From contig JAFUFG010000002.1 of the NCBI GenBank assembly GCA_017470045.1, positions 1 to 49,309 on the forward strand: a stretch of 49,309 nucleotides of DNA, given 5' to 3'. The stretch comes from Bacilli bacterium (lineage in GTDB: Bacteria; Bacillota_I; Bacilli_A; RF39; UBA660). A program made the position numbers and the translations under genes. This document shows positions 8,774-17,518 of this stretch, piece by piece. The stretch's first letter is position 1, and the number at the start of each line of letters is the position of its first letter. The notes under the pieces are model-generated. The model had not been told where the DNA came from and did not search any database. It was given only the letters and a program-made list of their open reading frames with translations.

Positions 8774-8793
8774 AACGGGGTATGCACCCCGTT
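8774..8793 (-). terminator. Hairpin after the 8799-9494 gene
   Basis: Eight-bp GC-rich arms AACGGGGT / ACCCCGTT around ATGC, 5 nt after the stop. Confidence 0.6.
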
Positions 8794-8798
8794 ATTAT

Positions 8799-9494
8799 TT
8801 ATCTAAGATTTGTAGGCATTATACCTCCAACACGCGTAATTATTTCTTTATAAATGAGCTTATCCAAAGAATCTGAATATGCTCTATTTTCAGTTTCAGC
8901 ATATGCAAAGCTATTAGACATAGCTTGTACAAATGTCTGTAACTGATAAATGAGCAAGTCTAATTCATTATCTTTGTATGCAGCTCCACCACTATAGTCT
9001 ATCTCCATAGTATTTTCATTAGTAATAGTACCATAGAGATAACCAGTCTTCAATTGATACGCACCTTGTCTTAAAATAGACTTCCGCTCTCCATCTGCAA
9101 ATTGAACGATACGAATGATAGTTTCGTCAGTATTCAAATTAAAATTTCTTCCATTGTATACGCCAATAAATGCTTTACCAGAGTCTACAATTCTCTTATC
9201 CATTATACCAGTTTTATCATTCTTATAATTCACCAGTAAGTTTAATAAGAGATTGGCTTTGTTAAAGTTCAGATAAATACAGGAAGATAATTTATCATTC
9301 CAAGATACGGACCCATCATCATCTCGTACGAAATCAGTACAGATAGAGACTTTAAGAAATCCATTCCACATACTAAAGTTTAATTTAGATTTTACAACCG
9401 AATTATCGGATACATTTGTAAACATATATCCATAAGAATTCGGTTGAATCAAATTGGAATTTTTCTTATAATTACCTGCATCATTTAAAGACAT
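8799..9494 (-). CDS. Hypothetical protein, 231 aa
   Basis: Beta-rich N-terminal two thirds with aromatic and Asn residues (SYGYMFTNVSDNS; GAYQLKTGYLYGTI), then helices near the C-terminus (LLIYQLQTFVQAMSNSF). RBS AAAGGAGG. The composition could suit a single-stranded-DNA-binding or virion protein, but no fold-specific motif is visible. The single-gene unit is preceded by ~340 non-coding bases containing a candidate promoter. Confidence 0.65.
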   Translation of the reverse strand: MSLNDAGNYKKNSNLIQPNSYGYMFTNVSDNSVVKSKLNFSMWNGFLKVSICTDFVRDDDGSVSWNDKLSSCIYLNFNKANLLLNLLVNYKNDKTGIMDKRIVDSGKAFIGVYNGRNFNLNTDETIIRIVQFADGERKSILRQGAYQLKTGYLYGTITNENTMEIDYSGGAAYKDNELDLLIYQLQTFVQAMSNSFAYAETENRAYSDSLDKLIYKEIITRVGGIMPTNLR

Positions 9495-9580
9495 TTCGAC
9501 TACCTCCTTTTAATAATTAAATGTTTTCAAATGATTAAAAAAATAAATTTAATACTTCTCGGATAGCCTTTAACCAACTA

Positions 9581-9597
9581 TCATTCATATAATATCT
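9581..9597 (-). promoter_or_regulatory. Candidate promoter for the 8799-9494 gene
   Basis: Minus-strand AGATATTATATGAATGA, a good match to the phage -10 consensus, giving a leader of about 80 nt. Confidence 0.45.
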
Positions 9598-9738
9598 AAT
9601 TGAAAAACATTTTAGTAGTCAAATTTATAGAAGGATATAAACAAGCAATATGAGATGCTCATTTATATATTGAGCAGTACATGGATAATGAATTAGAAGA
9701 AGAGGTTATGTTAGAAGCCGTATCTAAAACAAAAAAGA

Positions 9739-9768
9739 AAAGAAGTAGTCCATATGGACTACTTCTTT
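9739..9768 (-). terminator. 30-bp perfect palindrome with U-tract
   Basis: Centre CATATG; minus-strand continuation TTTCTTTTTTG is a good U-tract. A second, weaker hairpin (CTTCAG / CTGAAG, 9793-9809) lies between it and the stop of the 9839-10225 gene. Confidence 0.75.
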
Positions 9769-9838
9769 AATCTTTATGATATTGTAATACATCTTCAGCT
9801 AAACTGAAGAATTACCAATATTTTGTGGAATATAATTA

Positions 9839-10225
9839 TTAACTTTCATGAGGTGGTTCTTTAGGCTCTTTCTTTTCTTTATTTAAAGAATACTTTCCTT
9901 GGTCTTGCATCGAATCAGGTATCTTGTCATTATCTGTATCTACAGCAAACCCAGCTATAAACGCTGCAGCTAATATTGTACTTTCACTAGCAGCAAGAGT
10001 AAATAATTTAATCATTTTATCTACAGACTTATCAACAATATCTGGTTTATCTGAGAATGCTTGAATTAATAAAATGATATATGAAGTAAAATATGGTAAT
10101 ACTATCATTAATACATAGATTGCTAATATAGCGATAAATGGACCTTTTAAAGATAACCCTAGATTTAATTTTTGTTTTTCAAACGCAACCAATGTAGCTG
10201 CTGCTTTAGTAATGTAATTAACCAT
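9839..10225 (-). CDS. Small membrane protein, holin candidate, 128 aa
   Basis: Two hydrophobic segments, about residues 27-57 (IAILAIYVLMIVLPY onward) and 74-94 (LFTLAASESTILAAAFIAGF), then a short acidic segment DTDNDKIPD and a charged, Lys/Pro-rich tail (KEKKEPKEPPHES). Size, two TM helices and a hydrophilic C-terminus fit class II holins. No endolysin gene is adjacent, so a structural or superinfection membrane protein remains possible. RBS AAAGGAGG. Confidence 0.5.
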   Translation of the reverse strand: MVNYITKAAATLVAFEKQKLNLGLSLKGPFIAILAIYVLMIVLPYFTSYIILLIQAFSDKPDIVDKSVDKMIKLFTLAASESTILAAAFIAGFAVDTDNDKIPDSMQDQGKYSLNKEKKEPKEPPHES

Positions 10226-10264
10226 TTATACAACCTCCTTTTATAGAGTTTATATAAATGTTAT

Positions 10265-10290
10265 CCCAGAGACCGATATCGGTCTCTGGG
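10265..10290 (-). terminator. 26-bp perfect palindrome
   Basis: Thirteen-bp arms starting CCCAGAGACC, centre GATATC, 10 nt after the stop of the 10300-11454 gene. Confidence 0.65.
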
Positions 10291-10299
10291 GATTATTTA

Positions 10300-11454
10300 T
10301 TAATCATCATAATCAATGTAAATAGTTTTAGGACTACGTAATTTCTGAGAAGACATTTCGGCTCTCAAAGCATCATATTTATTATACAGATCTTGTAACT
10401 TCTTTACAGTCTGAGGGGAGAGATTTTCTTCACTCATAATATAATCTTCTATTACAGACATACGGCTATTTACTTTATGAATTAATCCTAATACAGTTCC
10501 TCTGTCACCATCACAATTTAAAAATTCAAATCGGATTTCATATAAGTCATCTGCATAGGCTTTTATACCATTACGTTTAAAGGAATCAAATGCATCGCTA
10601 ACTACTTTCTTTTTCTGGTCAATAAAAGAAGAAACAGATTCTTTTATGATAGAAAGATCATCTATCTTATTCAGTCTACCAATAAGGTTTTCCATTTCAA
10701 TTTTTACATAATTAGAACCAGTGATCTCGATACCTTTTTGTAAACTATGGATAGCCATAATACGATACTTAAGAATATCTCTATATAATCTTAATACCCA
10801 AGTTAATACTGTAGACGGTTTGTAATTAAAAGTTGCTACCCAGATACCCACATTATTCTTAACTTTATTTAATCCACTAATAATAAATTCTTCTAATGTA
10901 TAAGCATTATCTATATCAGCAGGTTTAGTATAGTCATTATAGAATAATGATACAGATTTACGCATAGCATCTTTAATACCATAACCAAGTAATTCTACGT
11001 AAGAGATATAATCGGAAATCTTCATATTCTCTCCATTTTCGTACAGATATTTATCAATCATAGTCCGTACTCTTCTAGCAGGAGAATCGTTAGATACCAA
11101 CATACCAACTTCATGAATTAAAATAGATTCAATTTCATCATAAGTCAGACCAAAGAAATCTCCAAACATACGACTATCAATCTCTACTTTATACTCAGTA
11201 ACTTGATAAGATTTATCAGAGATAGTAATATCCATTATCTGCTGAGCATTCATAATAGGCATTACTACAATACCAAAGAACTGCTTATCAGTATTATTAG
11301 TAATCTCTACTTTTTTACATTTCGAATCAGAAAAAATTACATTCAAACTATCTGCTACATCATCTAACGCTTTAATATTATTCTGATCGGCTTTCAGTCT
11401 AATGATATCTCCTTTTAAATTACTAATAGCATTGAATGCTACTTCTTTATCCAA
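10300..11454 (-). CDS. Virion-region protein with degenerate HExxH motif, 384 aa
   Basis: Around residue 115 the sequence reads LTYDEIESILIHEVGMLVS. This matches the usual zincin helix (EIxxILxHExGH) except that the second His is Met, so zinc peptidase activity is doubtful. The rest is helical, with a C-terminal segment of paired helices (DYIMSEENLSPQTVKKLQDL). It lies directly downstream of the capsid gene in its own hairpin-bounded unit, so a role in head morphogenesis (core protein or inactive maturation protease) is plausible but inferred. Confidence 0.6.
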   Translation of the reverse strand: MDKEVAFNAISNLKGDIIRLKADQNNIKALDDVADSLNVIFSDSKCKKVEITNNTDKQFFGIVVMPIMNAQQIMDITISDKSYQVTEYKVEIDSRMFGDFFGLTYDEIESILIHEVGMLVSNDSPARRVRTMIDKYLYENGENMKISDYISYVELLGYGIKDAMRKSVSLFYNDYTKPADIDNAYTLEEFIISGLNKVKNNVGIWVATFNYKPSTVLTWVLRLYRDILKYRIMAIHSLQKGIEITGSNYVKIEMENLIGRLNKIDDLSIIKESVSSFIDQKKKVVSDAFDSFKRNGIKAYADDLYEIRFEFLNCDGDRGTVLGLIHKVNSRMSVIEDYIMSEENLSPQTVKKLQDLYNKYDALRAEMSSQKLRSPKTIYIDYDD

Positions 11455-11485
11455 TTTAAACTTCCTCCTTTCTTAATTAATAAGA

Positions 11486-11514
11486 AGACTACCAGGATCT
11501 AGTCCTGGTAGTCT
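11486..11514 (-). terminator. Strong hairpin after the capsid gene
   Basis: Twelve-bp arms AGACTACCAGGA / TCCTGGTAGTCT with a 5-nt loop, 19 nt after the capsid stop. Confidence 0.7.
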
Positions 11515-11532
11515 AATTCAATTAGGAGTAGA

Positions 11533-13467
11533 TTATTTTACGGTTACCGGCGGTACTTTTACATGACCTTCAGTCGGGCTACCAACTTCAGTATCAATTA
11601 CACCGTTAACTTCGGAGCTGTACTGTTCAGTATTAGCAGTGAAGTCGTTCATAGCATTTTCACCAATATAATCCTTTTCATTCTGCAGCTGAATGTTCTC
11701 ACGCAGGCCAGACGGATTCAGGATACGGATACGACCCTGTACAGGCTGATAGCTCAGGAAGTACCAACGTTCGAAGCAGGTCATAGCCGGCAGTTCATAC
11801 TGCTCATGATCACGGATTTCAGAGCTGATGTACATCTGATAATCAATGATCTTATAGGTAATACGCATGGAGTTACGCGGAATCAACAGAACAATCAGAT
11901 TGTTGTTGTTACGCATCTTCTGAGTGCTTACAAAGTTATAAACACGTTTTTCAGAAGTAACAATCGTACGAGTGAAGTCCAGTTCAACAGGACCGATGTT
12001 GGAAGGAGTCTGATAAGTAAACTGCTGAGGAGTAATACGTTTGATCAGTTCAGGACGACCAAATACAGCAATCGTCATGTTCTCATCATTCAGTACATTC
12101 AGCATACGAGTTACATACATATCCAGCTGATCCATGAACATAGCACGACGCCATTCAGTTGGAGTGTTGTTATAGTTCAGAGGAGGAGTCCAATCCAGAG
12201 CACCAGCAACTTTGTTAGTAGCAGGCATAGTCAGGAAGGAGTTATCCAGATCTTTGTGGATAGAATCATCTTTCCAGTGTAACAGTACCAGACGCATCAT
12301 GCTCATCAGTTTAGTAACCTGATTTACATCATACAGAGCCTGAATGTCTTTTACTTCTTCCGGAGTAATCGGGCAGGTGATGTGCGGAGCTTCCGGAATT
12401 TCATAGAAATCAGTGGTTGCAGACCATTTAACTTTTACAGTCGGGAATGCAGCAGAGCTTACATCCAGAACAGCATTAACTTTAACACCATTCAGTTGTA
12501 CATTAGTAGAAGCAGTGCCATCTTCCAGTAAAGGAACACCAGCCATCAGAGTGATCTTGTTGTCTTCGATGGAACCCATCATATTGATATAAACAGTTTC
12601 GCTGTCAGTTGCGGAAATAGGAACGTTCAGGGCAATACGTTTGTTCAGGATACGGCTATTGGGGCCATAGCTGGGAACAAATTTGCCATCAATATTGAAT
12701 ACCAGAGTAGCAGTACCAGCTGCAGTAGCTTCGCTTTCAACACCGTCAGCGTCAGCAACAGTATCGCCAACTTCAGCATAACCAGTTACCAGTACTTTAT
12801 TAACATAGGTCTTCATAGACAGGTCAACATTCCGACCATTAGCAATGATACCAGGAGTTACAAAGTAATCAGTAACAATGTTTCCAGTAGGTTTATTGAA
12901 ATCTGCAGCTTTAATCATGAATTCATTAACAGGAATGGATTCATCAACAGCAGCACGAATCTTATTCTGTTCAGCGAACAGGTCAATTACGTTGCCTTTA
13001 ATATCAACCAGGTTACGAACTTCCATAGTCAGAGTGAACTTAGGTCCTTTAGCAACGTCTTTAGGCATAACCTGATCAAATACAGCGTTCATCAGAATGT
13101 TTTTGTGCATGGGCAGAGCCATACCAATTACAGGATTGTATTCACCCAGAGCAGTGGCTTCCTGCATGATCTGATTAGCGTCATTTTCAAACAGGGTTTC
13201 CATATTATCCATATGCTCACGCAGTGCACTCGGATTCTGGAATTTAGGATCTTTCGGATCATAAGAATTTTCTACAAAGAATTTCTTCATTTCACCTTTA
13301 GTGAACTGATCTTTCATGAAACGACCAGGATCACCAAAAATGTCTAAACCAGATTCCTGGTGTGCGGAACGAGCCGTATCGACAAACTGTTCTGCCAGCG
13401 CATGCATAGGATCCTGTGCATAGCCGCGCAGATCAAGCTTTTGTTCAATCGAGCTTAAAACAGCCAT
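11533..13467 (-). CDS. Probable major capsid protein, 644 aa
   Basis: A 644-aa soluble protein with an N-terminal helical arm (HALAEQFVDTARSAHQESG), a beta-rich middle and a C-terminal region ending in a Pro/Val tail. I call it capsid for three reasons. Its codon use is unlike every long neighbour (CAG, CTG, ATC and GGT/C instead of CAA, TTA, ATA), the pattern expected of the most abundant phage protein. It sits in the morphogenesis block. Its C-terminal region (ERWYFLSYQPVQGRIRIL) looks like the P-domain/A-domain part of large HK97-fold capsids. It has its own leader hairpin (13488-13526), RBS AAGGAGG and a strong terminator. The fold is inferred. Insertions in the middle would explain the size compared with a ~400-aa core. 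Confidence 0.7.
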   Translation of the reverse strand: MAVLSSIEQKLDLRGYAQDPMHALAEQFVDTARSAHQESGLDIFGDPGRFMKDQFTKGEMKKFFVENSYDPKDPKFQNPSALREHMDNMETLFENDANQIMQEATALGEYNPVIGMALPMHKNILMNAVFDQVMPKDVAKGPKFTLTMEVRNLVDIKGNVIDLFAEQNKIRAAVDESIPVNEFMIKAADFNKPTGNIVTDYFVTPGIIANGRNVDLSMKTYVNKVLVTGYAEVGDTVADADGVESEATAAGTATLVFNIDGKFVPSYGPNSRILNKRIALNVPISATDSETVYINMMGSIEDNKITLMAGVPLLEDGTASTNVQLNGVKVNAVLDVSSAAFPTVKVKWSATTDFYEIPEAPHITCPITPEEVKDIQALYDVNQVTKLMSMMRLVLLHWKDDSIHKDLDNSFLTMPATNKVAGALDWTPPLNYNNTPTEWRRAMFMDQLDMYVTRMLNVLNDENMTIAVFGRPELIKRITPQQFTYQTPSNIGPVELDFTRTIVTSEKRVYNFVSTQKMRNNNNLIVLLIPRNSMRITYKIIDYQMYISSEIRDHEQYELPAMTCFERWYFLSYQPVQGRIRILNPSGLRENIQLQNEKDYIGENAMNDFTANTEQYSSEVNGVIDTEVGSPTEGHVKVPPVTVK

Positions 13468-13487
13468 TTGTATAATCCTCCTTATAT

Positions 13488-13526
13488 ATAATCTATCACC
13501 TCATTATTTGGAGACAAATAGATTAT
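13488..13526 (-). promoter_or_regulatory. 5' leader hairpin of the capsid mRNA
   Basis: Nine-bp inverted repeat ATAATCTAT (13518-13526) / ATAGATTAT (13488-13496) in the minus-strand leader, ending 7 nt before the AAGGAGG of the capsid gene. The loop contains a second GAGGTG. It may stabilise the transcript or control loading; seen only as sequence symmetry. Confidence 0.4.
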
Positions 13527-13571
13527 TTTTTAAAGTTAAGTACGAACGATAATATTTAAACTTCCTCACAT

Positions 13572-15023
13572 CTATTTCTTATCATCAGTAGCACTTCGCT
13601 TAGCACTTATTTTTTCTATAATTTTAACAGTCATAGCATATATTGCTATGAAGCGTTGCAAAGTAATCTGATTTTCTACAAGACTCTTCGTGTTAAAAGT
13701 ATCTACAATAGAATCTTTTAACATCGTCTTCAATTCTGATAAAGTCATAGTTACAAAATTAATTGCTTCTATATTATCAGAACTTTTGTTAATCACACTC
13801 AATCTCTCTAGTGTTTCAGTAATATCGTTAAATAAATCAATAAAAGACTGTTTAACAGTAGCAGTCTTTATTTTGATTTGTTCAGGAGAGAGATTAGAAA
13901 AGACATCATTCTGTAGATTTTGCATTTCATCTCCAGAAGAGTCCCCAGTATCATCAGTCTCTTCAGCATCTGCATCAGAATCTTCACCTTCTTCTCCACC
14001 CTCGGTATCGTCGGCATCCCCTCCGTCAACATCTTGGGTATAATCATTAGGCGCGTCATCATCTTCATCAGCATTCGGATCTTGATCATCTGATGTGGTA
14101 TTTTCAGTATCACCTGAAGGTGAATCTTCAGGCTTTACATTACTGTTGTTATTATTAGCATCTGAATTGTCGATATCTGATGTATAATCATTAGGTTGAT
14201 CATCTGTATCATCGCCAGTACCAGGATCAGGTGCTGTTTGTTGATCTGGTGGAGTATTATCTGCAGGTGCTGGTTCAGGATTAGGATTATTTTCTCCACC
14301 TTCATCGTCATTAGGAATATCTGTTGAATAATCGTTAGGAGGAGCATCGTCTCCTTCTTCTGTAGTATCATCATTAGTAACAGGTTGATTTTCATTTGGA
14401 TCTGGAGCAGGTTGCTGTTCTCCTCCATCATCAGCCGATGGTTCTTGATCTGTATTTGCCGGTTCTTCGTCATTAGTTTCATCTGCATCATCATCTGAGA
14501 CTTGATTCATATCATCCAAATCACTATTATAGTCATTAGGTTCTTCATCATCGTCTTCAGTTTCAGTAGGTTCATCTTCTAATTCAGTAGGAGCATTAGC
14601 AGTAACATCTTCTTCATCTTGATCTTCTACTCCATCCCCATCGTCATCATCATCGATTTCATTCATATCATCTAAATCAGCTGTATAGTCATTAGGAACA
14701 TCATCATCGTCTTCTTCATCGTCATCATCTGCTTCTAAGAAAAATCGTTTATATATTTTATAATTATCCATTACAGCTTCATTGACTGCTTTGTATACAG
14801 CTGAATCTTCAGATACTTTGACATTAAACTTTTTTGCTGCAGAAAGAATAGCTTTTGCTAATTTAGTTCTCTTTTCTTTAGGGCAATATTTAAAATAAGC
14901 AATTGCTGATCTAACATGGTTAGCATCATTTAGCGGGTACTTTCTTTCTTCTGGTAATCCAAATGTTTTTTCTTTCATTCTATCCCTAGACTTAGTAGAC
15001 AATTTTTCTTCATTAATAATCAT
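13572..15023 (-). CDS. Acidic repeat protein with phage LPEERKYP domain, 483 aa
   Basis: Three parts. Residues ~10-95 are a basic helical domain with FGLPEERKYPLNDANHV...AIAYF, a motif seen in many phage structural or protease-linked proteins (compare LP.xRKYPIxDxxHARNA). Residues ~95-370 are extremely Asp/Glu/Pro/Thr-rich, with five copies of PNDY followed by two residues, Asp and more acids. Residues ~375-483 are helical (LSPEQIKIKTATVKQSFIDL...). Such acidic disordered spans suit a scaffold or core protein, or a DNA mimic. I start at ATG 15021-15023 because AGGAGG lies 8 nt upstream. It lies immediately upstream of the capsid gene, consistent with a head-assembly role (inference). Confidence 0.7.
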   Translation of the reverse strand: MIINEEKLSTKSRDRMKEKTFGLPEERKYPLNDANHVRSAIAYFKYCPKEKRTKLAKAILSAAKKFNVKVSEDSAVYKAVNEAVMDNYKIYKRFFLEADDDDEEDDDDVPNDYTADLDDMNEIDDDDDGDGVEDQDEEDVTANAPTELEDEPTETEDDDEEPNDYNSDLDDMNQVSDDDADETNDEEPANTDQEPSADDGGEQQPAPDPNENQPVTNDDTTEEGDDAPPNDYSTDIPNDDEGGENNPNPEPAPADNTPPDQQTAPDPGTGDDTDDQPNDYTSDIDNSDANNNNSNVKPEDSPSGDTENTTSDDQDPNADEDDDAPNDYTQDVDGGDADDTEGGEEGEDSDADAEETDDTGDSSGDEMQNLQNDVFSNLSPEQIKIKTATVKQSFIDLFNDITETLERLSVINKSSDNIEAINFVTMTLSELKTMLKDSIVDTFNTKSLVENQITLQRFIAIYAMTVKIIEKISAKRSATDDKK

Positions 15024-15035
15024 ATTGCCCACCTC

Positions 15036-17399
15036 CTAGTCTTTGAGAGTAATACGAGAACCAGTTTCATCAGTCTTATCTTTCATAACTAAAGATTTAT
15101 TCCATCTTAAATCATTATTCATAGACATCTTTGAATACTGTGTAAGCATCTTCTTCTTTAAGACTCTTAATTTCCGTTCTTTATCGTATTCTTTATCATC
15201 AACTGCGTCTTGAATACGTCTATCTATCATTTCAATTTCTACTTCTAATTCATCTATAACGGCTTGTCTTTCTTCTTTAGTAGCATTCTTAGCGGTAACA
15301 AATTTTACAATCATAAGAATCAACCCAAACCAAGGATTGATTACAAAGAGAGCTCCTGCTTGTAAAATAGTCTTTAAACAACTACTAGCAGAAGGAAGCA
15401 TGTTTCCTTTAACTACTTGAAGTCTGGCTTCAGCTTTAGCCTCTTTTTCGTTATAATGATCAAAAGTTTCAGCCATACGATTAATAGTATTGCAAATCTC
15501 TTTCTGAGTATCTGTTAATTTATTCCATCCTTCTTTAACTTTATCCAATGCAAGACGAGCATAATTAATAATCTTCATTTCATGAACAGGATCTAACTTT
15601 AATACTTCTTTTGTAGTCTCAGCTACAATAAAAGCATTAATGTTGTTAGATACTATTTCGTCTATGGTGTCGTGAATATTACCCATAGTATAATCTGGAA
15701 TAATAGTAGTATCTTCTTTTAATACTTCCGGAGTATTTTCAATTTTATCAATCTTACGAATAAGGTTAGAGATATTACCCATAGCATTAATAGTCTGAAC
15801 ATTATCTCCAGTAATATTATAATTTTCAGAAATTGATTTATAAGATTCTTGAAGTCTAGATTTTAATTGCGGCATATTAAAGTAATCAGGAAGTACGTCT
15901 AATACTTTATCGATATAATCAGTAGCTTCTTGGTTAATAATAATAGAAGGGTCGGTAATTATGTCTACAAAATCTTTAGCTTCATTCTTAGATAAATGAT
16001 TTACTTTATCTTTAATAAAATCGAAGGTAACTTTATTTTTAATTTCATACATAGAAGGATTTCCAGGATGAGAGAACGCAGTATCATCATTTCTGTCTTC
16101 TACAATTTTATCATTCATACTGTTCTTTTTTAGTTTAAGATAATACAGATCAGAATATAATGTTTGTAAAAGTTTATCTATTTCAATAACTACTTTTGTA
16201 TATCTATCAACAAATGCTTTATCTGTACTATCAGTATAAATAGCAATAGGCTTTAAACAAATAGAGAATGTATGAATTTGGCTAATAAAATCTTCTAATC
16301 TGAAAATCTTTTCACTGAGAGCGATATCATTATAATCTTTATTTACATGATTGATAATAATATTATATAACGCTTTAGATACCGAAAGATTAAATTTTTC
16401 AAATTTATCTGTAAAGATGGCATAGAAGTAAATGATATAGAAGCAAATAAACTTCATATCGTACCCAGACATATTTTTATTTAATTCTTTAAATAAATCT
16501 TTCATTCCAGATTCGGTATTAATAGACCCAGACTTCTGGGCATTAATAAATATCTGTTTTACATTATTATTATTATTCGTTGAATCTTTAAGAATGGTAT
16601 CTAGGTATACATTACCATAGTATAATAATCCATTGCTAATGAAAAATGAAGAATTGTATAATTTATTAGCAGCAGCTTTAAGCACTTTATCTACCACATC
16701 TGTAGGAATTCCATCAGAAGTATAAGTGCCAAGTATGTAAGTAAATACACCTGGAATTATATTTTTTAAAGTATTATATCTGTTATCTTCATCGTCCCAA
16801 TTTGCTACATGCTTATATTCACTATCTATAATATAAGCAATCTCTTCACACATGAGATTAATCTTATCAGGTAATTCCAGATTATAAGTGTCTAATTTTC
16901 TACACATAGAAAAAATAAATGGAGTAAAGCACCCAAGATTTCTTCTATTAGTATGGAAGAATAATTTGTTAATTAATTCTTTAATATTATAACGTTTAGA
17001 GATTATCTCATGATTCTTTTTCATACGTTTGGTATCTACAACCATTCTAGCAAACATTTCTAACTGCTTAGTTTTTTCCATAGAAAGTTCAGGACCAATT
17101 GAGTATCTATTTAAATTAAACATAGAATTCAAATCAAATACAGTAATCTTACTATTTTCTATTACTTCTGCAAATATTTCTTTAATCAAATCTCTAAGAT
17201 AATTTACCCCGCCGGATTTATTAAGATATGGATCTCTATCTACAGATACCATAATATCAACAAAATTAGTCAAAATATCTTTAGGACTGCTATCTTTACA
17301 ATTATTTTTCCAATTTCTACATATATCTACGTAGTTTTGAATTACTTTAGATTGGTCTGTTGCTAAATCATAATAATTGCGCTCTGAATTATCAATCAT
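15036..17399 (-). CDS. Large hypothetical protein with C-terminal hydrophobic segment and coiled coil, 787 aa
   Basis: Mostly helical. Near residues 680-710 it has a hydrophobic stretch (AGALFVINPWFGLILMIV), and then a charged coiled coil (RQAVIDELEVEIEMIDRRIQ; KERKLRVLKKKMLTQY). No catalytic motif is visible. Its stop lies 12 nt before the acidic protein's start, so the two are co-transcribed. A portal, tail or internal head protein is possible from position and size, but no portal signature is visible and I assign no function. Confidence 0.7.
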   Translation of the reverse strand: MIDNSERNYYDLATDQSKVIQNYVDICRNWKNNCKDSSPKDILTNFVDIMVSVDRDPYLNKSGGVNYLRDLIKEIFAEVIENSKITVFDLNSMFNLNRYSIGPELSMEKTKQLEMFARMVVDTKRMKKNHEIISKRYNIKELINKLFFHTNRRNLGCFTPFIFSMCRKLDTYNLELPDKINLMCEEIAYIIDSEYKHVANWDDEDNRYNTLKNIIPGVFTYILGTYTSDGIPTDVVDKVLKAAANKLYNSSFFISNGLLYYGNVYLDTILKDSTNNNNNVKQIFINAQKSGSINTESGMKDLFKELNKNMSGYDMKFICFYIIYFYAIFTDKFEKFNLSVSKALYNIIINHVNKDYNDIALSEKIFRLEDFISQIHTFSICLKPIAIYTDSTDKAFVDRYTKVVIEIDKLLQTLYSDLYYLKLKKNSMNDKIVEDRNDDTAFSHPGNPSMYEIKNKVTFDFIKDKVNHLSKNEAKDFVDIITDPSIIINQEATDYIDKVLDVLPDYFNMPQLKSRLQESYKSISENYNITGDNVQTINAMGNISNLIRKIDKIENTPEVLKEDTTIIPDYTMGNIHDTIDEIVSNNINAFIVAETTKEVLKLDPVHEMKIINYARLALDKVKEGWNKLTDTQKEICNTINRMAETFDHYNEKEAKAEARLQVVKGNMLPSASSCLKTILQAGALFVINPWFGLILMIVKFVTAKNATKEERQAVIDELEVEIEMIDRRIQDAVDDKEYDKERKLRVLKKKMLTQYSKMSMNNDLRWNKSLVMKDKTDETGSRITLKD

Positions 17400-17439
17400 G
17401 TGATTTAACCTCCTTATTTTAATCTAAATATGCACGATT

Positions 17440-17445
17440 ATTATA
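17440..17445 (-). promoter_or_regulatory. Candidate -10 (TATAAT) for the head-gene unit
   Basis: TATAAT in the minus-strand context ACTTTATAATAATCG, between the 17485-17508 terminator and the start at 17399. Confidence 0.35.
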
Positions 17446-17484
17446 AAGTTCACTCTATTCAAAGAGTAAAAAAGAAAATAATTC

Positions 17485-17508
17485 CCGGCTACCAATATTG
17501 GTAGCCGG
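17485..17508 (-). terminator. 24-bp perfect palindrome with U-tract
   Basis: Arms CCGGCTACC / GGTAGCCGG, centre AATATT; the minus strand continues GAATTATTTTCTTTTTT. Confidence 0.75.
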
Positions 17509-17518
17509 TATTAATATT

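Larger units (their letters stand above)
9495..9838. other. Intergenic region: promoter, two hairpins, decayed plus-strand frame
   Basis: No intact minus-strand gene. It holds hairpins at 9739-9768 and 9793-9809 behind the holin-like gene, a candidate promoter at 9581-9597 for the 8799-9494 gene, and on the plus strand a short frame from ATG 9681 (DNELEEEVMLEAVSKTKKKR) running to 9770 through the hairpin. That frame continues upstream past one TGA (9651-9653) to a TTG at 9600, so it may be a remnant of a small gene. Confidence 0.4.

Noticed and set aside
9600..9770. Stop-codon recoding (TGA read as Trp)
   Set aside because: TGA terminates several clear genes here (for example at 8036-8038 and 24619-24621), so genome-wide recoding is excluded; the case is better explained by decay.
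11563..12282. Long plus-strand frame opposite the capsid gene (239 codons)
   Set aside because: Shadow of the GC-biased capsid codons; no ribosome binding site and low-complexity, unlikely protein text.
13690..14494. Frames opposite or shifted within the acidic repeat gene
   Set aside because: They arise from the repetitive GAT/GAA codons (poly-Ser or poly-Met/Leu text) and lack starts with ribosome binding sites.
15036..17399. Portal or chimallin (phage nucleus shell) assignment for the large unknown proteins here and at 3720-5312
   Set aside because: Size fits loosely, but no diagnostic sequence feature is visible by eye; assigning either would be a guess.
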